DNA of 11,849 nucleotides, taken from assembly GCA_030621805.1 (NCBI GenBank), contig JAUXGY010000023.1:1-11849 (forward strand), written 5' to 3'. The stretch is from Kiritimatiellales bacterium. GTDB lineage: Bacteria > Verrucomicrobiota > Kiritimatiellia > Kiritimatiellales > Pontiellaceae. The notes beneath the pieces were generated by a model that was given only the letters and a program-made list of their open reading frames with translations, searched no databases and was not told the DNA's origin. Position 1 is the first letter of the stretch, and each line of letters opens with the position of its first letter. Shown one piece after another: positions 1 to 5,167 of this stretch. Position numbers and translations under genes: made by a program.

Positions 1-150
1 ACCCTCGCCCTGACGAATTCAGTCTGGCCGCTGGTCACCGGCGGCACGGCGGCGGATCATCCGGACCTCGAAGCCTACGAGGTCGTCACCGTCCCCATCT
101 CCACAGCCGGCAAGATCAACAGCTTCTACCGCCTGAAAATCGCGTATTGA
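1..150 (+). CDS. C-terminal fragment of an unrecognised, probably exported protein
   Basis: The frame is open from the first base of the window and stops at TGA 148-150, giving the last 49 residues of a protein. The visible part is a beta-strand-rich tail ending in FYRLKIAY. Endings of the FYRLK type are common at the C-termini of large secreted proteins of PVC-group bacteria, but this is an impression from style and no domain can be named. The gene stands apart from the pilus genes: a 332-bp gene-free stretch follows its stop. It is probably a separate transcription unit upstream of the operon. Confidence 0.55.
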   Translation, partial: TLALTNSVWPLVTGGTAADHPDLEAYEVVTVPISTAGKINSFYRLKIAY

Positions 151-162
151 GCGGCCGTTTAT

Positions 163-182
163 TTATATATAATACTATATAT
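163..182. repeat. AT-rich box, upstream copy
   Basis: This 20-bp AT-rich box matches the box at 215-234 at 17 of 20 positions, and it is itself an imperfect palindrome (7 of 10 arm positions pair). It contains a perfect TATAAT at 168-173. A possible partner, TTGAGC at 147-152, is only 15 bp upstream, which is short for a sigma-70 promoter. It could be an operator, a promoter -10 region, or simply low-complexity AT DNA. Confidence 0.4.
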
Positions 183-204
183 TTTGACCCTAAAACACCC
201 AATA

Positions 205-233
205 TTGAGCTAAATTATATAGTATACTATATA
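205..233 (+). promoter_or_regulatory. Candidate sigma-70-type promoter overlapping the palindrome
   Basis: TTGAGC (205-210) is separated by 17 bp from TATATA (228-233). The putative -10 lies inside the palindrome 215-234, so a protein bound there would occlude the promoter. Transcription from here would give a leader of roughly 240 nt carrying both hairpins. The AT richness makes chance hexamers likely. Confidence 0.3.
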
Positions 234-234
234 A
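215..234. repeat. Perfect 20-bp AT-rich palindrome
   Basis: The half-site TTATATAGTA is followed directly by its exact reverse complement TACTATATAA, giving a perfect 20-bp palindrome. The related box at 163-182 starts 52 bp upstream, close to five helical turns. A dimeric regulator could bind both boxes on the same DNA face. The regulator is not in the window. Confidence 0.5.
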
Positions 235-264
235 GAAAGGAGCTCGCCAGAGGGTTTATGGAGG

Positions 265-282
265 GGCAGAGGCCTCTCTGCC
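265..282 (+). other. GC-rich hairpin 1 in the leader
   Basis: GGCAGAG (265-271) pairs perfectly with CTCTGCC (276-282) around a 4-nt loop. No T-run follows, so it does not look like an intrinsic terminator. It is the first of two similar small hairpins 17 nt apart and may be a leader RNA structure or half of a REP-like repeat. Confidence 0.5.
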
Positions 283-299
283 TGCGGTGGCACGGGGAA

Positions 300-317
300 G
301 GCGCAGCGGCCTGCGCC
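300..317 (+). other. GC-rich hairpin 2 in the leader
   Basis: GGCGCAG (300-306) pairs perfectly with CTGCGCC (311-317) around a CGGC loop. It has the same 7-bp stem and 4-nt loop geometry as hairpin 1, and again no U-tract follows. The pair is likely an RNA structural element or a short repeat. Confidence 0.5.
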
Positions 318-419
318 TCTCCAACGCACTTCCGAGAAGAATCCATGTTTCTGTCCAACTTTTCGAGGAGGGAAGGGTCTATTCTCAAATGGGACGCCTG
401 CTGAAAGTCGGTATTTTGG

Positions 420-448
420 GTTTCAACCCCGAGGGAATACGCTACAAT
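420..448 (+). promoter_or_regulatory. Weak candidate promoter just upstream of the first pilin
   Basis: TACAAT (443-448) is a good -10 match. The best upstream hexamer at 17 bp spacing is GTTTCA (420-425), a poor -35 with 3 of 6 positions matching. If used, the transcript would start near 455 and leave a short untranslated leader before the pilin start at 483. Confidence 0.25.
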
Positions 449-482
449 TTCTCTTGGTTGGAATGCGTTGTGTAAGAATATC

Positions 483-650
483 ATGAAGAAGAAGCATCAA
501 ATCAGCAAAGAGCGGAAGAGTGGTCAGGTCATGCTGGAGTATGTCGTGGCGCTAGGCATTTTTCTGGTTTTGGTGGGAATGAGCGCCTTGTTGCTCTACG
601 TCTTTAAACTGTATGGTGGGCGCGTGTTGAGCCTGATGTCGTCAGCATAA
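483..650 (+). CDS. Short Flp-type pilin (class III prepilin)
   Basis: A 55-residue prepilin with a basic leader and the processing site SG^QVMLEY. Cleavage after Gly14 would leave a mature pilin of about 41 residues with Glu at +5 and Tyr at +6, the hallmark of Flp pilins. A hydrophobic helix follows (about residues 20-45), and there is almost no soluble tail. The ATG at 483 was chosen because it gives a typical leader length. A TTG at 468 in the same frame would add five residues. Neither start has a strong ribosome binding site. It is the first gene of the operon, 25 bp before the second pilin. Given its weak translation signal it may be a minor or initiating pilin; that role is inferred. 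Confidence 0.8.
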   Translation: MKKKHQISKERKSGQVMLEYVVALGIFLVLVGMSALLLYVFKLYGGRVLSLMSSA

Positions 651-663
651 TCGAATTGATAAT

Positions 664-669
664 AAGGAG
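664..669 (+). promoter_or_regulatory. Strong Shine-Dalgarno of the second pilin
   Basis: A perfect AAGGAG lies 6 nt before ATG 676. It is the strongest canonical ribosome binding site I see in the operon. It supports the 676 start and high expression of this pilin. Confidence 0.8.
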
Positions 670-675
670 AAAAGA

Positions 676-903
676 ATGATGATGGGGAAAATGAAAAAAA
701 GAAAAGAAGGTCAGGCGATGGTTGAATACATCATCATCGTGGCGGTGGTGGCGATTGCAGCATTGGTTATATTCGGACTATTTGGCGATACCATCAAGAA
801 GAAGCTTGGCGGAGCCGTGGACGAGCTGGATGGCGGAAGCGCAGGCAAGGATGCCGCTTCTGAAAAATCGCTGGAACAACTTCAGGATCTGGGTGGTGAC
901 TAG
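676..903 (+). CDS. flp: Flp-type pilin, likely the major pilin subunit
   Basis: A 75-residue class III prepilin. A Met/Lys-rich leader ends in EG^QAMVEY, so cleavage after Gly12 leaves about 63 residues with Glu at +5 and Tyr at +6. A hydrophobic helix spans about residues 19-38. It is followed by a short basic patch (KKK) and a polar, acidic, Gly/Ala-rich tail that could be surface-exposed in the filament. ATG 676 follows a perfect AAGGAG; in-frame ATGs at 679, 682 and 691 also exist. The strong ribosome binding site and canonical pilin layout make this the best candidate for the main fibre subunit. It would be polymerised by TadA, TadB and TadC encoded downstream. Confidence 0.88.
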   Translation: MMMGKMKKRKEGQAMVEYIIIVAVVAIAALVIFGLFGDTIKKKLGGAVDELDGGSAGKDAASEKSLEQLQDLGGD

Positions 904-909
904 GCTGTA

Positions 910-1560
910 ATGAAGGCGGTCGCAAAGAATCTCCGCGCTGGAGCGGCTCTAATCGAGTCCTGTTTGGCCATCATTATGCTTTGCCTGATTCTTTTCGGCA
1001 TCCTTCAGGTTTCCTATCTGGTTGCGGCTAAGGATGTGATCTCCTTTTCGGCCTTTGCCGGATGCCGGGCGGCCACGGTGGGGATGAAGGAGGAGTTTGT
1101 GAACCGGGTGGTGCGGGTCACCAGCATTCCGATGGCAGGCCCAATGGTGAACAGCCCCTTTGCCATTGATGCACCGAAAGCCATTGGGGAGGGCGGCTCA
1201 TCATGGGATAGTGCATTGAGGGCCACCCCCTCGTCGGGGCAGTACTGGATGGAGCAAAGTGCTATTCCGTATTACCTCGGATCCGTCAATGGATCTGATC
1301 AGGTCGTTTTTCTGAACTATTACAACTGGGAGAACATGGGTACATTAATTACCTCGTCGGCCCGGTTCACACAGGATAGCGTGGAGGTCGCCGTAAGCCA
1401 GAACGTTCCGCTTTCCTTTCCGTTTGCCCGCGCATTCTATCGCGGAAACATGGGCACCATGACCCGGCAGGACGGCACCCATACCGTCCCGCGCAGTCCC
1501 ATTACCGCACAATTAACGGTGGAAAACCATTCCGCACTCTACCTGAGCAATGAACAATGA
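910..1560 (+). CDS. tadE: TadE-like minor pilin / pseudopilin
   Basis: A 216-residue protein with a short basic leader and the class III-like site AG^AALIES. Cleavage after Gly11 puts Glu at +5. A single N-terminal hydrophobic helix (about 14-36) is followed by a ~175-residue soluble domain, as in TadE-family pseudopilins. In other Tad systems TadE is processed by the prepilin peptidase and is needed for pilus assembly or adherence; its exact place is not settled. The soluble domain is not recognised beyond TadE-like. ATG 910 lies 6 bp after the pilin stop. The 3' end overlaps the next gene through ATGA, suggesting translational coupling. Confidence 0.78.
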   Translation: MKAVAKNLRAGAALIESCLAIIMLCLILFGILQVSYLVAAKDVISFSAFAGCRAATVGMKEEFVNRVVRVTSIPMAGPMVNSPFAIDAPKAIGEGGSSWDSALRATPSSGQYWMEQSAIPYYLGSVNGSDQVVFLNYYNWENMGTLITSSARFTQDSVEVAVSQNVPLSFPFARAFYRGNMGTMTRQDGTHTVPRSPITAQLTVENHSALYLSNEQ

Positions 1561-3131
1561 AAAAGTGCGACTCCATAAAAACGAACCGTCGCTCCGGCCA
1601 AGCCATCCTGTTTTTATTGGTGGTCATGGTGATCGGGTTGCTGGTGGTGCTGTGGAACTATGACCTGCATAATATTGTTACAACCAAGGTGCGTATTGAC
1701 AATGCGGGCGATGCTGCAGCACTTTCGGCCGCTCGCTGGCAGGGCATTACCCTGAATATGATCGGGGAACTCAACCTAATCCAGGCGGCGCACGTATGCG
1801 AAAGTTTGGTCGATCCCTATGATCCTAAAGATGTTGCGCGGGTTCAGGCCGAGGTTGATGAAATTGCAAGCCTGCGGGCGCGGTTGGCGCTGAACGGGCC
1901 CTTGATGGGTTTTGTGGCGGCCCAGTCGGCCGCCTTTATGAACCTGAGTGTGCAGGATGAAGGTAACCGGCAGGATGATTTTTCGAAATGGCTACAGGAG
2001 CGGGCCTCAGATTTCCAGACGAGCGGGTCGCTTTATGAGGGCACGGTCCACGAGGCCTACGACGGAGCTTGGCAGGAATATGGCAACCTGCTCGCCTCCA
2101 TAGCCAACAACAAGATGGTGGTGAAGTCGGCCAATACGGAGTTTTACCGCTATTATGGAGCCTCGCACATCCTACTTGATCCTGAATTCTACGACGCAGT
2201 GGCGGCATGGAATTGGTGCTATTTTAAGGATGAAGACGGTGAGCCGAGGAGAATGATTCGCAATTACACGAGCTTCAGCGACTGGCCGTCCTTGCCAAAC
2301 CTCGCGACGCGCTCCTCGGTGAACAGTGAATATTTCGGGGTGGATCTTCGGGCCTCCAACCTATATCTGCGCAGCTATGTGCGCGGGATTCATGATTCCA
2401 TCTCCAATTATTATGATCATCTCTCCTTTGACGACATCTCCATTGCCGAGCAGGCCGAGAGCTATATTGAGGATGAGCTGACCGATAACTACGATGTGAG
2501 CACGGCTTTTCTTCCTCACGTCTTTACGAACCGGTTTCCCTGGCATGTCTACGACATGGGAAAGTGGTTGCGCAAGTGGCCGACCTCCGATGAGTTCCCC
2601 TTTGAGGAGGGCATGCAGATTCGCGACGAATACAACTATGGCGGTGCGGATGCGGCGGTGGATTGCTATATTGACGCCGTCAGCATTACCCCGAACATGC
2701 AGATCGATTCCGACACAATTTTTTGGAAGGCCTCCGCCAAGCCCTTCGGCTATCTGGAAGATCCCGACGACCCCAACCTAAAAAGGCCGCCGTTCTATTT
2801 TGGGGTGGTATTTCCCGCCTTCCGCAACGTGCGGTTAATCCATAATGAGCTCTCCACCCGGACGGACGGTAGCCGCCCGAATTCCGCCGAACATTTCTAC
2901 AAGCACCTTCCCCTGTATATGGAGGGGGGGCTCCCGGCCATTGAAGAGTTCGATTGCTTCTATTGCCGGATGCTGGAGCAGTGGGAAGAGCCGGATTTTC
3001 GTAAGGAGGGTTCCGACTGGCTGGATGAAAACCAGGAAAAAATCGATCTCGAAATTCTCTGCCCACCCATCTTTCGCGCTCCCGGCAGCGGGGGTGGCGG
3101 TGGCGGTAGTAGCCCTCTGGGCCGGGGATAA
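1557..3131 (+). CDS. tadG: TadG-like pilus-associated protein with a large external domain
   Basis: A 524-residue protein. The basic leader ends SG^QAILF, so the processing glycine (Gly14) is kept, but position +5 is Phe instead of Glu, as is usual for TadG-type proteins. A transmembrane helix (about 16-35) is followed by RIDNAGDAAALSAAR (46-60). This matches the [N/D]AADAAALAGA signature of the Tad/TadG N-terminal domain. The remaining ~460 residues are rich in Tyr, Trp, Asp and Glu and are predicted periplasmic or surface-exposed; I recognise no domain there. The C-terminus is a glycine run (six Gly at 512-517) followed by SSPLGRG. The start overlaps the tadE stop (ATGA). The next gene begins 3 bp after the stop. 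No metal-binding MIDAS motif typical of VWA-containing TadG proteins is evident. Confidence 0.75.
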   Translation: MKKCDSIKTNRRSGQAILFLLVVMVIGLLVVLWNYDLHNIVTTKVRIDNAGDAAALSAARWQGITLNMIGELNLIQAAHVCESLVDPYDPKDVARVQAEVDEIASLRARLALNGPLMGFVAAQSAAFMNLSVQDEGNRQDDFSKWLQERASDFQTSGSLYEGTVHEAYDGAWQEYGNLLASIANNKMVVKSANTEFYRYYGASHILLDPEFYDAVAAWNWCYFKDEDGEPRRMIRNYTSFSDWPSLPNLATRSSVNSEYFGVDLRASNLYLRSYVRGIHDSISNYYDHLSFDDISIAEQAESYIEDELTDNYDVSTAFLPHVFTNRFPWHVYDMGKWLRKWPTSDEFPFEEGMQIRDEYNYGGADAAVDCYIDAVSITPNMQIDSDTIFWKASAKPFGYLEDPDDPNLKRPPFYFGVVFPAFRNVRLIHNELSTRTDGSRPNSAEHFYKHLPLYMEGGLPAIEEFDCFYCRMLEQWEEPDFRKEGSDWLDENQEKIDLEILCPPIFRAPGSGGGGGGSSPLGRG

Positions 3132-3134
3132 ACC

Positions 3135-3608
3135 ATGATTACAAACCGATCAAAAAACGGACAAGCAATGGTCGAACTCCTCGTGGGGCTCGTAGGCATT
3201 CTAGTGCTGGTGTTGGGGCTGAACCAGATTGCGACCCTTGTTTCCGCCGACTTTGAAAATATATTTGGTGCGCGCGAAAATGTTGCCGACGATATGCTGG
3301 CTTCGTCAACCACCTCCGCACCGGCCCCCTACGATCCTTCGGCGAGCTATCTCGAACTTGACCCGAACATTAACGAGAACGGGGGCGGGCGCACCTATGA
3401 GTGGTTTCAGGAGAACTATCCCCGAAATACCCGCGCCGACCAGTTTGAATATCTCCGAAACGGGGGGGATCCGCTCAATGTCATGATGGGGGCGCAGGGA
3501 GGGCATTCGGTCGAGATCGAGTCGCGGTTGATGCGGAAGGTTTTCGGGCGCTCGGCCATTCTGTTGAGCCACGAGGTTTGGATGCCGCCATGGGACGATC
3601 TTCAATGA
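3135..3608 (+). CDS. Second TadE-like minor pilin
   Basis: A 157-residue protein with leader and processing site NG^QAMVEL. Cleavage after Gly9 leaves Glu at +5, and the motif closely copies that of the major pilin. A hydrophobic helix (about 15-33) is followed by a ~120-residue polar domain that is not recognised. The size suits a TadE/TadF-type pseudopilin, which could sit at the pilus base or tip. The start at 3135 is 3 bp after the tadG-like stop, with a GGGGAT stretch just upstream. The stop overlaps the start of the next gene (ATGA). Confidence 0.72.
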   Translation: MITNRSKNGQAMVELLVGLVGILVLVLGLNQIATLVSADFENIFGARENVADDMLASSTTSAPAPYDPSASYLELDPNINENGGGRTYEWFQENYPRNTRADQFEYLRNGGDPLNVMMGAQGGHSVEIESRLMRKVFGRSAILLSHEVWMPPWDDLQ

Positions 3609-4324
3609 GGTGCCTTCCCTTTTATTTTCGATGGAAACTTTCAATCCTTTGCTCCGTGGCCGTCCTTGCCGTCGGGGTTTCACAGGCCAAAGTGTTTCGC
3701 GGTTTGGGGCCGGCTCCGGACGAGCTGAACAATGGAACTCTCCCCTGGGAAAATGCAACCCGCACCAAAATGACGGTCAACGGACGGCTCGCCATGCTGC
3801 ATGTCTATTCGGCGCGCTACACTGAACCCGTGGTGGAACAGCTGCGCGCCCGCTTCGAGGCACTTGGAGCCAAGGTGATGATTCTTAGGTCGCGCGATGG
3901 AGCCACCGGCACGGCCAAGTGGCCGGACCGAGAGGCCCGGTTTTTGGTGCTGGCCCCGCACACCGAACCCCGCAAGACCATTATTGTCTATTATACCCAG
4001 CCGGGACAAAAGCCCGTGAAGGTGCGCTTCCCCGTGCCGGAGTATGTGCGCGGAAAAATTTCCACCACCATTTCCGATGACGACACCGGCACCTTCATGG
4101 CCACCATCCAGACCGCCGACTCCGCGACCGATATCCACACCTTCTACGCCCGTGTCCTGCAGGCGGAAGGATGGCGGATGGTGGTGCCGGCCACGGTTCA
4201 CAACGGTTCCGTCCGGGGTATGGCGGCCTACGAAAAGAAGAGAAAAATATGCTATGTCCAAGCCACCGACCGGCCCGGCGAACTGAACATGATTACACTC
4301 CTTGTTAAAAGGGGTGTGCTTTGA
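3605..4324 (+). CDS. Exported protein of unknown family with two similar halves
   Basis: A 239-residue protein starting at ATG 3605, chosen because it overlaps the previous stop as ATGA and places the signal peptide at the N-terminus. An in-frame ATG at 3578 would add nine residues. The signal peptide has a basic start, a hydrophobic core (about 11-25) and a probable cleavage at SQA^KV (after residue 28), so the product should be periplasmic. The mature part seems to contain two related units of about 70 residues (about 65-133 and 165-236). Each runs strand, amphipathic helix ending in a GA or GW turn, strands, charged turn, final strand. I cannot assign a function. Position between pilins and cpaB suggests a periplasmic role in pilus assembly, by inference. 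Confidence 0.65.
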   Translation: MRCLPFYFRWKLSILCSVAVLAVGVSQAKVFRGLGPAPDELNNGTLPWENATRTKMTVNGRLAMLHVYSARYTEPVVEQLRARFEALGAKVMILRSRDGATGTAKWPDREARFLVLAPHTEPRKTIIVYYTQPGQKPVKVRFPVPEYVRGKISTTISDDDTGTFMATIQTADSATDIHTFYARVLQAEGWRMVVPATVHNGSVRGMAAYEKKRKICYVQATDRPGELNMITLLVKRGVL

Positions 4325-4355
4325 TACGTTCCGCGAACTACTGGAGAGATTGAAA

Positions 4356-5156
4356 ATGATGAATAAACTGATTTTGGTCGTGGCGGTACTCGTCGGGATT
4401 CTCGCGTTCTGGCTGAGTGCCAGTTATCTGGTCGGGGAGCGCAATGCCCTCTACGAAGGCGCTATAAAAATTCAGGTTATCGCCGCCGCGCGTGACCTGC
4501 CTGCCATGACCGTACTTGAAAGCAAAGACCTGGGCATGAGATGGGTTTATAAGCGGGCCGTCGGCGAAAACATTTTTCTTCTCGCGGATTCCGCAAAACT
4601 CGTGGGCAAGCGCCTGAAGTATTCGGTGGCGAAAAATGCTCCGATCATGTGGTCGCAGGTTGATCTTCCGCGGGACCTGCAAGACGGCCTCGCGCCCATC
4701 ATTAAGAAGCGCAACCGCGCGGTATCCCTCTCCATCTCCGGTGCGGCAGCCGTCAGCGGGTTGGTCAAACCCAACGACCATGTGGATGTGCTCGGAACCT
4801 TTACCTTCCCCTCGCGCACGAACCCGCAGCAGGTCGAGTCCGTGACCCTTACGTTGATGCAAAATGTGAGCGTACTCGCGACGGGACAACGACTCGCCCG
4901 GCAAACCACGGAGTCGGGAACCGTTCAGCAGGGCGGCTACAGCACCATCACCTTCGAGGTCTCGCCGCGCGAGGCCGAGATCCTGGTGTTTGCCCAGCAA
5001 ACCCGCGGCCAGCTCTATCTCACGCTGCGCAACCCGGACGATGTCTACGCGGAAGCGATATTGCCTTCGGTCAACTTTGACTATCTCGAAGCCGTGCTCA
5101 AGGAGCTGAACGAAAAACGGCAGATGGGAATCATTAGTTCCGCACCCATTGAATAG
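4356..5156 (+). CDS. cpaB: CpaB/RcpC pilus assembly protein (SAF domain)
   Basis: A 266-residue protein with an N-terminal signal anchor (about 4-24), an SAF domain (about 39-102; IAAARDLPAMTVLESKDL) and an RcpC/CpaB domain (about 120-232). The second domain carries the hallmark RAVSLSISGAAAVSGLVKPNDHVDVL at 121-146, close to the family pattern RAVxxxVxxxxxVxGLxxPGDxVDV. Family members sit in the periplasm and work with the RcpA/CpaC secretin during pilus extrusion. ATG 4356 was chosen because GGAGA lies 8 nt upstream (4343-4347). An in-frame start at 4302 would overlap the upstream gene and add an unlikely 18-residue extension. The cognate secretin gene, usually adjacent, is absent here. The ATPase gene follows after 11 bp. 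Confidence 0.9.
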   Translation: MMNKLILVVAVLVGILAFWLSASYLVGERNALYEGAIKIQVIAAARDLPAMTVLESKDLGMRWVYKRAVGENIFLLADSAKLVGKRLKYSVAKNAPIMWSQVDLPRDLQDGLAPIIKKRNRAVSLSISGAAAVSGLVKPNDHVDVLGTFTFPSRTNPQQVESVTLTLMQNVSVLATGQRLARQTTESGTVQQGGYSTITFEVSPREAEILVFAQQTRGQLYLTLRNPDDVYAEAILPSVNFDYLEAVLKELNEKRQMGIISSAPIE

Positions 5157-5167
5157 ACGGATTCGCT

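Larger units (their letters stand above)
151..482 (+). other. Gene-free leader upstream of the pilus operon
   Basis: This 332-bp stretch holds no convincing gene. Short open frames on both strands have no recognisable content and run through hairpins and AT-rich DNA. The first third (about 155-235) is very AT-rich and contains two related palindromic boxes and promoter-like hexamers. The middle (265-317) contains two GC-rich hairpins. The last part (about 410-482) has a TACAAT hexamer shortly before the first pilin. It most likely holds the promoter and leader of the pilus operon. No known riboswitch core could be recognised by eye. Confidence 0.5.

Noticed and set aside
288..303. Possible sigma-54 promoter (TGGCACG with GC at the right distance)
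   Set aside because: The -24 half is perfect and GG-N10-GC spacing is correct, but the -12 half reads AGGC instead of TTGC and the site overlaps hairpin 2. It is most likely chance.
147..404. 85-residue open frame on the + strand across the leader
   Set aside because: It starts with TTG inside the preceding gene, runs through the AT palindromes and hairpins, and has no protein-like composition.
227..484. 85-residue open frame on the - strand in the leader
   Set aside because: It lies antisense to the leader hairpins, has no recognisable content and no ribosome binding site.
3578..3604. Upstream start for the exported protein
   Set aside because: It overlaps the previous gene by 31 bp and lengthens the signal peptide. 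ATG 3605 makes the usual ATGA coupling.
3680..4261. Long - strand open frames opposite the exported protein, cpaB, tadA and the FHA gene
   Set aside because: They are antisense shadows of strongly supported + strand genes, rich in His and Arg, with no domain motifs.
4302..4355. Upstream start for cpaB
   Set aside because: It would overlap the preceding gene and put 18 polar residues before the signal anchor. ATG 4356 has a good GGAGA site.
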